A stretch of DNA of 33,065 nt, taken from assembly GCA_000720805.1 (NCBI GenBank), contig JODI01000086.1, forward strand, positions 1 through 33,065. The letters run 5' to 3'. Below the pieces are notes generated by a model. That model ran no database searches. It saw only the letters and a program-made list of their open reading frames with translations, and had not been told where the DNA came from. Shown here in pieces: positions 15,014-23,137 of the stretch; within the stretch, counting starts at the first letter, position 1; each line of letters starts with the position of its first letter. The position numbers and the translations under genes are program-made. This DNA is from Streptomyces violaceoruber. GTDB lineage: Bacteria > Actinomycetota > Actinomycetes > Streptomycetales > Streptomycetaceae.

Positions 15014-15389
15014 AGGCCGTGCAGGACAGGGCGGCACCGGCGCACAAGAGTGACGAGTGTGCTCCTGCTGCTTTTCGTCATTCACCGTCGCGGTGCCGCT
15101 TGAGGTGACCGCAATCGTTTCCGCAGGTGAGCGCCATCGGGCCAGTGATCCTCGGCATGCCACGGTGAGCACGCCAGGGTGCACCGCGTTGAGGCCGACA
15201 AGGCCGTGTACCGAGGTCAGCAGCCTACGCTTCCAGTCTGACGGGTCGTCGGGCGGTACGACACGCCTGGCTTGATGGCATCCTGACCCGCCTTCTCTCC
15301 GTGATGATCCCTCAGTTTTTGTCAGTGCGCGCTGCTAATCAATGTGAGGAAGGGCCGCGAACCACGGCCCGCCGACGGGAGGGGACGTC
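15014..15389. other. intergenic region upstream of the Mrr locus
   Basis: 376 bases with no supported gene. The last 90 bases are AT-richer (CTCAGTTTTTGTCAG, GCTGCTAATCAATGTG) and must contain the promoter of the downstream operon, but no well-spaced promoter hexamers can be assigned with confidence. Confidence 0.4.
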
Positions 15390-15602
15390 ATGTCGAAGGT
15401 GCCGGACGGGTTTCACCGTGTGCGTGGACACATCCGCCGTAATCCGAAGCCGCGGAGCGCGAAGCGGATGAGCGGCTGGATGATCGCCGGCCTCGCGGCC
15501 GGCGTCTGGTTATGGGGGCAGGTGTTCGGGTTCGGCGAGGCGACCGGTACGCCGCCGCCCGCGCAACCGAAGCCGGCCGTCTCCTCTCCGGCCGCCCGCT
15601 GA
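15390..15602 (+). CDS. small single-TM protein leading the Mrr operon
   Basis: A 70-residue protein with a strong ribosome site (GGGAGGGGAC) before ATG. A basic N-terminus (HRVRGHIRRNPKPRSAKR, residues ~9-26) precedes one membrane helix (GWMIAGLAAGVWLWGQVF, 29-46) and a Pro/Ala-rich tail. By the positive-inside rule the basic N-terminus faces the cytoplasm. Its TGA overlaps the next ATG by one base (TGATG), so it is translationally coupled to the membrane Mrr endonuclease and probably acts with it. No known family is recognised. Confidence 0.75.
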   Translation: MSKVPDGFHRVRGHIRRNPKPRSAKRMSGWMIAGLAAGVWLWGQVFGFGEATGTPPPAQPKPAVSSPAAR

Positions 15603-16282
15603 TGGGGCGCAAGCGGTTGGGCCTTCGGCGCCCGCGCGGTGCTTCCGAGATTCTCTCGGCTGCTGTCGTGGCGCTGGCCGCCCTGGTCCTGGCCGTCCGG
15701 ATAACCGCGACGGCCGTCGGAGCGCTGGGGGACGCGTGGCCGCTCCTGCTGGCTATCGTCCTGCTGGCGGGGACCATCGGTGGATGGCGCATCGCGCAAG
15801 CCATGAGCGGTCGGCGGCGTGACGCCGAGCGGCTGGCCATGCTGCGGATCACCCTGGTCGAGTTCGACGCCATGGACGACCGGCAGTTCGAGCACGCCTT
15901 GCGGGACCTGCTGGTCCGTGACGGCTGGCCGGCACGCCGCGTGGGCGGCGGCGGCGATCAGGCGGCCGACGTCATCGGTGACCACATGCAACGCGGCCGG
16001 ATCGTCGTGCAGGCCAAGCACACTCGCGTCGGCGGGAAGGTGGGGTCCTCGGTCATGTACGCGGTGAAGGGGACGGCCGGCCCGGCCCACCGTGCCGACC
16101 ACGCCGTCGTCGTCACCAACGCCACCTTCACCCGCGACGCCATGGCCTGGGGCGACCGGCACAGCGTCCACTGGGTCGACCGGGACAAGCTCCGACGCTG
16201 GGCGGAGACCGGTACCGCGCTGCACGCGCTCCTCGGACTGTCCGCACGCGCCCGCCGCGGCCGGTTCAAGCGCGCCGCCTGA
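15602..16282 (+). CDS. membrane-anchored Mrr-like restriction endonuclease (first copy)
   Basis: A 226-residue protein. Residues 17-35 and 46-64 form two membrane helices, leaving both termini on the same side, predicted cytoplasmic. From about 85 to 200 there is a restriction-endonuclease-like Mrr_cat domain: Glu97 in QFEHALRDLLVRDGW, the GGGGDQAADV loop with catalytic Asp123, and the IVVQAKH strand with Gln137 and Lys139, followed by HAVVVTNATFT and VHWVDRDKLRRW. The PD-(D/E)xK set appears complete (D123, Q137xK139). Mrr proteins cut methylated or otherwise modified DNA; membrane anchoring is seen in a minority. The start is fixed by the TGATG overlap with the small upstream gene; a second Mrr gene follows after 32 bases. 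Confidence 0.88.
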   Translation: MGRKRLGLRRPRGASEILSAAVVALAALVLAVRITATAVGALGDAWPLLLAIVLLAGTIGGWRIAQAMSGRRRDAERLAMLRITLVEFDAMDDRQFEHALRDLLVRDGWPARRVGGGGDQAADVIGDHMQRGRIVVQAKHTRVGGKVGSSVMYAVKGTAGPAHRADHAVVVTNATFTRDAMAWGDRHSVHWVDRDKLRRWAETGTALHALLGLSARARRGRFKRAA

Positions 16283-16314
16283 CAGGCACTTCCCCTCATC
16301 AACGTCCCGGAGGT

Positions 16315-17043
16315 GTGGTGTTCGACGAAGAGGGGTCACTCGACCCGCTCCTGAAGTTCCTGTTGTACGCCGTCCTTGCGCTGGCGATCGGCAAGATGGC
16401 GTGGGAGTGGCTCACGGACGACGCCAGCCGGTGGATCACCGTGGACCTGTGGGGGATCATCTCCGATCACCCCTGGTGGACCGGCTTCATCGCCGTCGGC
16501 GCACTGGGCACACTCACCCTCCTCGCGAAACTGCTGCCCTTCCATTTTGGCGCCGACACCTACGCCTACGTCGCCAGCGACGAGGACGACACCACCACCG
16601 CCGAGCCGGGCGAAGCAGTGGATCCGCATGTGCTGACCTTCAAGATGAAGCAGCTCGCCGCGATGAGCGCGACAGGCTTCGAAGAGGCGTGCGCCGAGCT
16701 CCTGGCCCGTGACGGATTCCGCAACACACGGCGGGTTGGAGGCGCCGGAGATCTCGGTGTGGACGTCAGCGCCCGTGACCACGACGACCGGCGCCTCATC
16801 TTGCAATGCAAGCAGTCCAAGGCGCCGGTCGGCTCGGGCCACGTGCAGAAGTTCAACGGCACGGCACGTCTCCATCATGGAGCCGATGTTCCGATCATGA
16901 TCGGCCTCAACGGCTTCACTCAGCCTGCGATCGACTTCGCCGCACACCACGACCTCATCCTCATGGGCCGTCCTGAACTGAAGAGATGGGCCCACGGCCA
17001 ACACCTGTACGAGGTGCTGGGTATCCCGGGCACGACCCAGTGA
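16315..17043 (+). CDS. membrane-anchored Mrr-like restriction endonuclease (second copy)
   Basis: A 242-residue protein from GTG 16315 (GTG 16318 is equally possible; GGAGGT sits immediately before both). Membrane helices are at ~14-28 and ~57-74, the latter followed by an acidic Asp/Glu/Thr linker (SDEDDTTTAEPGE). The Mrr domain begins near 110: Glu123 in GFEEACAELLARDGF, GGAGDLGVDV with Asp146 and Asp150, then LILQCKQSK with Gln164 and Lys166, and later PIMIGLNGFTQPAIDFA. All catalytic positions are retained. It shares architecture but only limited sequence with the preceding gene, so the pair diverged long ago or has distinct targets, possibly working as a heteromer. Probably one operon with the two genes before it. 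Confidence 0.88.
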   Translation: MVFDEEGSLDPLLKFLLYAVLALAIGKMAWEWLTDDASRWITVDLWGIISDHPWWTGFIAVGALGTLTLLAKLLPFHFGADTYAYVASDEDDTTTAEPGEAVDPHVLTFKMKQLAAMSATGFEEACAELLARDGFRNTRRVGGAGDLGVDVSARDHDDRRLILQCKQSKAPVGSGHVQKFNGTARLHHGADVPIMIGLNGFTQPAIDFAAHHDLILMGRPELKRWAHGQHLYEVLGIPGTTQ

Positions 17044-17096
17044 CCCCAAGTCGCCCCATCCGCACTGTGCCTTCGCACCCTCGACCTGTCAGCTTC

Positions 17097-17431
17097 CCGC
17101 CGACCACCGAGAGGACATGGAAGCCTCCGTGTCCTGCATGCTCCGGGAGGCCTGGGAAGAGACCGGACTCGCCCTCTCCGAGGACGATTTGTCGCTCGTC
17201 CACGTCATCGACCTGCTCGACCCGGGCAGCACGATCCCTCGCAACGGGTTCTTCTTCGCCTCCTCCCGCCGGGAGGAGGCGAGCCATCCGTCGGCGAAAC
17301 GGAGCGCTGCACCGAATGGCACTGGTGGCCGCTGGACGCACGCACTGCCCGAGCCGATCGTGGAACAAACCCGCGCTGCCCCGAAGGCCACGTCCTGCGG
17401 CACCCTCTACACCTTGATGGGCTGGACCTGA
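17097..17431 (+). pseudogene. NUDIX hydrolase remnant with two compensating frameshifts
   Basis: HREDMEASVSCMLREAWEET and GLALSEDDLSLVHVIDLLDP carry the second half of a NUDIX box (REAWEETGL) and the following strand; the first half with the GG is lost. After FFFASSRREE the sensible text shifts frame to EPSVGETERCTEWHWWPLDA and then returns to the original frame at ALPEPIVEQTRAA and YTLMGW. The second shift coincides with a GCACGCAC duplication near 17337-17344. The gene is 5'-truncated and doubly shifted, so non-functional. It sits between the Mrr pair and the NUDIX-containing fusion gene. Confidence 0.65.
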
Positions 17432-17528
17432 AGTCCCTGCCCGCAGTGCCGGACGACCCCCCATGTGTCGTCGGCCGGCCCGCTGCTTCCTTGAGACCGC
17501 CACTTCCGGGAAGGGACGCACTTCCAAC

Positions 17529-19025
17529 ATGTTCACCTCGCGGGACGAATGGGACCGCGGCTACGCCGACGGCCGCCGCTATCGCCAACTCACCGACAAC
17601 GAGCGCACACTGCTGGCCACTCACGTGCCGGCACCGGACGCGGGGAGGGCCCTCGACGTCGGGTGCGGGGTCGGTGAGCTCGCAGCCCACCTGGCCGGCC
17701 TCGGCTACGACGTGGACGCCGTCGACTGGTCCGAGACCGCTCTCGCCGAAGCCCGCACCCGACACGGCGAGGTCGCTCGATGGCTTCACCTCGACGTCGA
17801 AAACGACGACGGGGACGCCTTGCACGCCGACGGGTACGCCTTGATCACCCTGCGGTTCGTGGCGGCGTTCCTCAACGACCGCGACCGCACCCTGCACGCG
17901 CTGGGCCGGCGCCTGCGTCCCGCCGGAGTCCTCGTGGTCATCACACCACTCGCGGCCGACACTCCGGCCGAGCAGCGCGGTATCGCACTCGACGAAGACG
18001 AACTCGCAGCGCTGCACAACCGCTGGGACAGCGTTGACCGCCACGACACCGAAGGGCTGGCCTTCTTGGTTCTGCGCGGCCCGCACCGGAGCCAGCCCAC
18101 AGCGCAGGCCAGTCCACCCGGCGCTGGAACGCAGGCAGCACCATCCACCCCCCGGAGCCTCCAGGCCACCGTGACCGCATCCCCGCGGGAACATCACTTC
18201 CGCCTGCTGGAGCGCTACTACGACCAGGTGGAGTCGGGCCGCAAGACGGTCGAGGTACGTGTCGCCACCCCGGCCAAGGCGGCCGTCGAAGTCGGGGACA
18301 CGATCGTTTTCCACGACCGCGACAGCGGCCGGGAACTCGACATCGTCGTAAAACGGGTCACCCCGTACGCGTCGTTCGAAGAACTGCTCGACACGGAGGA
18401 TCCGTCGCGCATCGATCCTGACGCTCAATCCAAGGAGCTGCTCGTCACGCTCCGCAGCATCTACCCGCCGGACCGGGAAGCGCTGGGACCGCTGGCCTTC
18501 GAGTTCGACCACCGTCCCGCGCGCCCGGGCCACTCCCTGCCGATGACGCCGTCGCAGTACGCGCAGACCGTGCCCCACCACACGGTGTACGGCTGCCTGT
18601 ACGTACGCGACGAGCACGACCGGCCCGTACAGCTGCGCTCGGTCTACGGATCCCGGCTCTGGCAGTTCCCGGGCGGCAATCTCGACACCCAAGGGGAAGA
18701 CCCACTCCAGACCGCCCGCCGTGAAACCATCGAGGAGACCGGCCTCGACATCAGCCTGGAAGCACCGAAGTTGCTGCTGACCCATTTCCTGCACGCCGGA
18801 CCCCGGCTGCCGCTGAACAAGGTCGGCTTCATCTTCGACGGAGGGCGCCTCACCACCGATCAGCTCCGCCAGATTCGCCTCGATCCCGCGGAGCACGACA
18901 TGTGGGCCGTGCACGACCTGGACGGATGGCGCCAGTTGATGGCACCTCCCGCCTTCTCCCGCCTCTACGCCGTCGAACGGGCCCGGCTCGGCGAAGGCCC
19001 CGCCTACCTCATCACACACACCTGA
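17529..19025 (+). CDS. SAM methyltransferase - ASCH - NUDIX three-domain protein
   Basis: A 498-residue soluble fusion. Residues 1-185: class I methyltransferase with LDVGCGVGE at 42-50 and the acidic DAVDWSE strand end. 186-221: Pro/Ala/Gln-rich linker. 222-328: ASCH domain with the diagnostic GRKTVEVR (237-244; pattern GxKxxExR), a probable RNA- or modified-nucleotide-binding pocket. 350-490: NUDIX domain, box at 382-406 (GGNLDTQGE...RRETIEETGL), catalytic REx2EExG intact but one residue longer in the first loop. ATG 17529 is chosen because the methyltransferase N-terminus (DEWDRGYADGRRYRQLT) begins there; the ribosome site GGGAAGGGA is rather distant. It likely acts on a nucleotide or nucleic-acid-derived substrate; the exact reaction is unknown. 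Confidence 0.9.
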   Translation: MFTSRDEWDRGYADGRRYRQLTDNERTLLATHVPAPDAGRALDVGCGVGELAAHLAGLGYDVDAVDWSETALAEARTRHGEVARWLHLDVENDDGDALHADGYALITLRFVAAFLNDRDRTLHALGRRLRPAGVLVVITPLAADTPAEQRGIALDEDELAALHNRWDSVDRHDTEGLAFLVLRGPHRSQPTAQASPPGAGTQAAPSTPRSLQATVTASPREHHFRLLERYYDQVESGRKTVEVRVATPAKAAVEVGDTIVFHDRDSGRELDIVVKRVTPYASFEELLDTEDPSRIDPDAQSKELLVTLRSIYPPDREALGPLAFEFDHRPARPGHSLPMTPSQYAQTVPHHTVYGCLYVRDEHDRPVQLRSVYGSRLWQFPGGNLDTQGEDPLQTARRETIEETGLDISLEAPKLLLTHFLHAGPRLPLNKVGFIFDGGRLTTDQLRQIRLDPAEHDMWAVHDLDGWRQLMAPPAFSRLYAVERARLGEGPAYLITHT

Positions 19026-19056
19026 ACCACGTCGCCCTGCCCGCGAAGAAGCGACC

Positions 19057-19605
19057 GTGCCCGTCGAGGACATCAACGACCAAGCCCGGCCCGGCTGCGG
19101 ACAGCGCCAGCTCAGCCGCTCCTACATGCCGCCCATCGCCATGTTCGCGGGGTTGGGCTTGGCGCTGGGCCTTCCGCTCTTGTACGCGACCTTTCGCTCG
19201 GTACGTCACGGCCCTGGTCGGCAGCTTCTCACTGCTCGGACCGTCACGGGCAATCGCACGGTCGATCTGAGCAAGCTGACGCAGATACGTCGAGTTCGTG
19301 TCCCCAGGAAGGCCGGCTGGTTGGACCAGTTCTGGATCAAAGACTGCCGAGGCGTCGTCCTTCTCGTGGACAAGGAGGTACTCATGGGTCCCATAGGGCA
19401 GGCGGTGGTTCACAGTTCGGGGATCTCAGGCTCGCTGGGAGCCGTGAAGATCTCTCGGCATGCGGCCGTCGGGCTCGGCCTCAACGAGCCCTCGACTGCA
19501 TACCGGGCAGCTCGCGCATGTGCAGATGTTCTTCCCGGGGTTCTGACCCCCGGGGCAGTTGCCGCTCTTGGAATCCCGGCCGGCTGGATCAGCAGATCAG
19601 CGTGA
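19057..19605 (+). CDS. membrane-anchored protein of unknown function
   Basis: A 182-residue protein starting at GTG 19057, 31 bases after the fusion gene and probably co-transcribed. One N-terminal membrane helix (PPIAMFAGLGLALGLPLLYA, about 25-44) is followed by a basic cytoplasmic domain: LTARTVTGNRTVDLSKLTQI, RRVRVPRKAGWLDQFWIKD, VLLVDKEVLM and VKISRHAAVGLGL. This alternation of short strands resembles the small PH-like beta domains of Streptomyces membrane proteins annotated as hypothetical. No catalytic motif is visible. Its place behind the methyltransferase-ASCH-NUDIX gene hints at a shared role. Confidence 0.75.
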   Translation: MPVEDINDQARPGCGQRQLSRSYMPPIAMFAGLGLALGLPLLYATFRSVRHGPGRQLLTARTVTGNRTVDLSKLTQIRRVRVPRKAGWLDQFWIKDCRGVVLLVDKEVLMGPIGQAVVHSSGISGSLGAVKISRHAAVGLGLNEPSTAYRAARACADVLPGVLTPGAVAALGIPAGWISRSA

Positions 19606-19952
19606 GACACAGCCAAGTACTACAGCCTCACTTCCTGAGCGGTCGATCGGGTCCGGCCGGAACCGGTCACCGCCTCGGAGGCGTGATGCGGAGCAGCGTG
19701 CCGCGGCGCAAGCTCCGGAGCAGGGAGAAGGTCCTCTCACCACAACCTGACGATGCGTCAGCAAAGTCGGCATTGGGTCAGCAAGAGTCCTCCCACAGCT
19801 GCCCGCGGACAGCCACACCGGGGAATCGCCAACCTCACCGACTTGAGGCCAGCCGGCTGTTCGGACGTCGTCCGGCAGACAGGCGGAAGGCGACAGGAAT
19901 TCCCTGCTCGCCTTCCGCCCAGCGGCCACCAACGCTGACGCGATCCCGCAGG
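19606..19952. other. intergenic region with palindrome CTGACG-ATG-CGTCAG
   Basis: 347 bases without a supported gene, between the ends of converging genes. A 6-bp-arm inverted repeat, CTGACGATGCGTCAG, lies at 19747-19761, and GTCAGCAA is repeated at 19757 and 19777. Nothing else stands out; no strong terminator for either converging gene was found. Confidence 0.4.
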
Positions 19953-20918
19953 TCAGCGCGCTCGCCCCCGCGGTTTCAGCGGCACCGGCGGAAGCTCGGG
20001 GGCGCGCAGCGGATCCCCGTCATACCCCTTCACCTCCCCGAACCTCGACCCTTCCATCCAGTCCCGACGAGCCTGAACGATCTCCTCCTGCGACCGTCCG
20101 ATCCAGTTCCAGAACATGATCAGCTCCTCCTCGAACGGCTCGCCGCCCAGCAGCATCAGGCCCGCGTCCGACTCGGCGCGCAGCGGGAGTTCGCGGCGGC
20201 CGCAGCCCAGGTAGAGCATCGAGCCGGGCAGCAGCGGCACGCCGTCCACGTGGGCCTCGCCGGACATGGCCAGGACGGCGTACTCGAAGTCCGGTTCCAG
20301 CGGCAGGCGTACGTCCGCGCCGCGGGCGAGGGCCAGGTCTGCGCCGACGATCGGGGTGTAGGTCGTGCCGGGCGAGCGCGCGCCGTCGAGATCACCGAGG
20401 ACGAGCGTCGCGGTGAGACCCGGCGCCGTGACGCGGGGCAGGTCGGCGTGGTGTTCGAAGTGCGGGTCGGTGTGGCGGTGACCGTCCGGCAATGCGACCC
20501 ACAGTTGCGCGCCGTGCAGGAAACGGGCGTGCGACCTGGGACTCTCCTCGGAGTGGCTGATGGCCCGGCCGGAGGTCATCAGACCCAGTTCACGCGGGCG
20601 GATCGTCTGGAGGCTGCCGGTGGAGTCGCGGTGCAGCACCTCGCCCTCGTGCAGCCAGCTCACGGTCTGCAGGCCCATGTGCGGGTGCGGGGGCACCTGC
20701 ATCCCGGGCTCGTCGGCGATGTCGTCGGGGCCGTAGTGATCGACGAAGCACCAGGCGCCGACCATGCGCCGGCCCAGGTTGGGCAGCAGACGGCGGACCT
20801 CGGTGGACTCGCCGAGCTGGACCCGACGGGGACTGAGGAGTTCCCGCACGGGCTCCGCCACCACGAATCCACGGCCGCCGCACAGCGCGGGCACCGCCTC
20901 GCGATCAAGATTGCTCAT
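19953..20918 (-). CDS. pirin family protein
   Basis: A 321-residue bicupin. The N-terminal cupin contains the metal-site residues in order: His78 and His80 (VPPHPHMGLQT), then His123 and Glu125 (RAISHSEES), the same H-H-H-E set known from pirins. Flanking blocks VGAWCFVDHYGP, EGEVLHRDSTG and QLWVALPDGHRH are also typical. The C-terminal cupin ends in EEELIMFWNWIGRSQEEI. Pirins bind iron; bacterial ones include quercetin dioxygenases and metabolic regulators, so activity is open. ATG 20918 is preferred over TTG 20927. It is divergent from a MarR regulator across a perfect palindrome, suggesting shared control. Confidence 0.92.
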   Translation of the reverse strand: MSNLDREAVPALCGGRGFVVAEPVRELLSPRRVQLGESTEVRRLLPNLGRRMVGAWCFVDHYGPDDIADEPGMQVPPHPHMGLQTVSWLHEGEVLHRDSTGSLQTIRPRELGLMTSGRAISHSEESPRSHARFLHGAQLWVALPDGHRHTDPHFEHHADLPRVTAPGLTATLVLGDLDGARSPGTTYTPIVGADLALARGADVRLPLEPDFEYAVLAMSGEAHVDGVPLLPGSMLYLGCGRRELPLRAESDAGLMLLGGEPFEEELIMFWNWIGRSQEEIVQARRDWMEGSRFGEVKGYDGDPLRAPELPPVPLKPRGRAR

Positions 20919-20976
20919 GCCGCTCAACCTAGTCCCGCGCGGGCTCCCGCGTCATTCCAACGAACCGCGACACTAG

Positions 20977-21005
20977 CAGTACATGGCTATAGTAGCCATG
21001 TACTG
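20977..21005. promoter_or_regulatory. 13+13 bp perfect palindromic operator
   Basis: CAGTACATGGCTA and TAGCCATGTACTG flank a three-base spacer (TAG). The site lies in the pirin/marR divergent region, 59 bases from the pirin start and 43 from the MarR start, overlapping an AT-rich core next to TATAT. It is the expected type of target for the adjacent MarR dimer. Confidence 0.8.
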
Positions 21006-21047
21006 TATATCCATCGCGACATCCCGAGCGGAGTTCGAGGAGCAGTC

Positions 21048-21506
21048 ATGACCACCACTTCCACGCCCACCGCCCCCTCCACCGTCAACGGCCGCGTCAT
21101 CGCGCTGGCCCACTACGCCGGCCGCGCGATCCTGGAGGCGGCCCTGGCCGACCGGGGCCTCACCTTCCAGCAGATGGTCACCCTGCGGCCCGCCGCGACC
21201 GCCGGCACACCCGTCGATCGCGACGAACTCGTCGGCCAGGTCGTCGACGCCCTCAAGGCCGACCCGGCGGAGGTAGGGGGCACCGTCGAGGAGCTGATCG
21301 TCAAGGGCCTGCTGGCGCCCGAGGCGTCCCGGCTGCGGATCACGGACGCCGGCCAGGCCCTCTACGCCGAGGTCGGTGCCGAGACCGCGCCGGTCTCCGC
21401 CCGGATCTACGCCGACATCCCCGCCGAGGACCTGGCAACCGCCGGCCGCGTCCTGACCCTCGTCACCGAGCGGGCGAACGCGGAGTCGGCGGCCCTCTCG
21501 CGGTAA
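21048..21506 (+). CDS. MarR-type winged-helix regulator
   Basis: A 152-residue protein with AGGAG six bases before its ATG. N-terminal LAHYAGRAILEAALADRGLT and FQQMVTLRPAATA are the MarR dimer/first DNA-binding helices. The segment VDALKADPAEVGGTVEELIV, GLLAPEASRLRITDAG is the recognition helix and wing, though the wing is short. C-terminal EDLATAGRVLTLVTERANAE closes the dimerisation domain. No cysteine is present. The perfect palindrome immediately upstream is probably its operator, giving autoregulation and control of the divergent pirin gene. Classification as MarR is by overall layout. Confidence 0.8.
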   Translation: MTTTSTPTAPSTVNGRVIALAHYAGRAILEAALADRGLTFQQMVTLRPAATAGTPVDRDELVGQVVDALKADPAEVGGTVEELIVKGLLAPEASRLRITDAGQALYAEVGAETAPVSARIYADIPAEDLATAGRVLTLVTERANAESAALSR

Positions 21507-21567
21507 CGGCCCGATCGGACATGGGGACCACATGGAATTCACGGTGCGGTGCGTCCCGCGGCGACCG

Positions 21568-22968
21568 CTACCTCACGCTCACCCGAGTCCCCCGCCCGCG
21601 CCGGTGGGCGATCTCGCCCAGGACGACGTCGACGACGAGGAACGCGGCCAGCGGGATACCCAGCAACGGTACGAAGTAGCCGAGCACGGCTACGGCCGCC
21701 ACGCACGGCACCAGGATCAGCGGGGGCACCTGCTGCCAGGCACCGCGCGGGATCGGCCTGCCGAAGGCCGAACCCCGGCCGCGCTGCCACCACATGCGGT
21801 ATCCCCACACGATCAGCAGGACCAAGGAGAGCGCCAGGCCCATCAGGGCGATCTGGTTGACCAGCCCGAAGAGGGATCCGGTGTGCAGATCGATGCCCCA
21901 GCGGGTCAGCTTCGCCAGCAGCGGATAGTCCGCGAACCGCAGGACGTCGGTGACCTCGCCGGTGGCCGGGTCGATCGCGACGGCGTCCTGCTTCTCGGGC
22001 CAGCTGCGCTGGATCTGCCGTACGACGTACGCGGAGGAGGCGTCGGCCGGCGGAACGATCTCGACGGGGTCGCCGAGCCCTTCGGAGCGAGCGGCGGCCA
22101 GGATCGTGTCGAGGCCGGCACCGTGCTCGGCGTCCCCGGCCGAGGCGGCGGCGCCGTGGCCCGCGTGGTCGCCGCCCGCCGTCGCGCTGACCGACGGGGT
22201 GGCCTGGCCGAGCGAGGTGCGCAGCTCGTCGATGTTCGCCCCGGCGTACGTCGACCAGGTCAGCCCGGTCGCCGAGAGGAACAGGAACCCGGCCGCCGCC
22301 CAGGCACCGACGGTGCCGTGCAGTCCGAGCGTGCGGCGGCGCCCGTTGGTGCCGCGCAGGGTGCGCAGGGCGCGGCGGCGGGTGAACCACAGCACCAGAC
22401 CGCCGAGGGCGATCACCCCGAGCCAGCTCGCGGCGAACTCGCTGTACAGGCGGCCCGATTCGCCCAGGTGGAGATCGCGGTGGAGTTCGTCGATCCAGGT
22501 GCGCAGGGGCAGCGCGCCGGTCGAGCCGTACTGTTCGAGCGTGCCCCGCACCTTGGCGGTGTACGGGTCGACGAACACGGCGAGCGTGTGGTCCGGGTCG
22601 ACGCCCTTGACGCCGGACAGCAGCACCCTGGTGGTCGCGTCGGCCGCGGGTGAGGGCCGTACGGCGGAGACGGTGCCCTCGGGGTGTGCCTCGCGTGCGG
22701 CGGTCACCTGCTCGGATATGGGGAGTTCGGCGTCACCGACGGCGGAGACGGTCAGCTCGTCGGCGTACAGGAACTTCTCGGCCTGGAAGGAGCCGGCGTA
22801 CAGGAAACCGGTGACGGCGGCGACGAGCAGGAACGGGGCGACGAGCACTCCGGCGTAGAAGTGCAGACGCAGGATCAGCGGGCGCAGCGGGGACCAACTG
22901 CTGGGGGACGGCGCCGGGGCGGCGGGCCGGGGGGCCTCGTCCGTGGTCGTCGAGGGAGCGGTGGACAT
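21568..22968 (-). CDS. PepSY-associated transmembrane protein
   Basis: A 466-residue inner-membrane protein of the PepSY/PiuB type. Membrane helices: HFYAGVLVAPFLLVAAVTGF (~36-57), SWLGVIALGGLVLWF (~190), AWAAAGFLFLSATGLTW (~230), QIALMGLALSLVLLIVWGYR (~385) and a final pair near the C-terminus (LILVPCVAAVAVLGYFVPLL and LAAFLVVDVVL). Extracytoplasmic PepSY-like segments include ELPISEQVTAAREAHPEGTV, VFVDPYTAKVRGTL and VAIDPATGEVTDVLRFADYP, with conserved HRDLHLGESGRLYSE between them. A His/Gly-rich stretch (GGDHAGHGAAA) could bind metal. The family is linked to iron-siderophore reduction and other periplasmic redox tasks; the actual role here is not evident. Confidence 0.9.
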   Translation of the reverse strand: MSTAPSTTTDEAPRPAAPAPSPSSWSPLRPLILRLHFYAGVLVAPFLLVAAVTGFLYAGSFQAEKFLYADELTVSAVGDAELPISEQVTAAREAHPEGTVSAVRPSPAADATTRVLLSGVKGVDPDHTLAVFVDPYTAKVRGTLEQYGSTGALPLRTWIDELHRDLHLGESGRLYSEFAASWLGVIALGGLVLWFTRRRALRTLRGTNGRRRTLGLHGTVGAWAAAGFLFLSATGLTWSTYAGANIDELRTSLGQATPSVSATAGGDHAGHGAAASAGDAEHGAGLDTILAAARSEGLGDPVEIVPPADASSAYVVRQIQRSWPEKQDAVAIDPATGEVTDVLRFADYPLLAKLTRWGIDLHTGSLFGLVNQIALMGLALSLVLLIVWGYRMWWQRGRGSAFGRPIPRGAWQQVPPLILVPCVAAVAVLGYFVPLLGIPLAAFLVVDVVLGEIAHRRGRGTRVSVR

Positions 22969-23137
22969 CGGCGTGGTTCTCCCGAGGCAGGGGACGGTTC
23001 TCGGCTGTAGCGGTCCAGTAGTCGGGGAGAAGGGGCGCCGAGTTCCCCGAGGCGTGGGTGGCCTGCGTCACACGGGGACCTGCGTCCCGCAGAGGTGTCC
23101 AACGGACCCGCGGGAGATGCCGTGGCATGCTGGCGCG

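Noticed and set aside
17205..19076. Long reverse-strand open frame of 623 codons
   Set aside because: It is antisense to the methyltransferase-ASCH-NUDIX gene, whose domains are unmistakable; the frame is open only because of high third-position GC.
19518..21506. Forward open frame of 662 codons covering the pirin gene
   Set aside because: Its central part is antisense to pirin and of Arg/Gly/Val-rich composition; only its last 152 codons (MarR-type regulator) are real.
22969..23137. Imperfect inverted repeat GGACCTGCG / CGCAGAGGTGTCC between PepSY and deformylase genes
   Set aside because: Arms need a gap to align and no regulator is adjacent; not distinct enough from background in GC-rich DNA.
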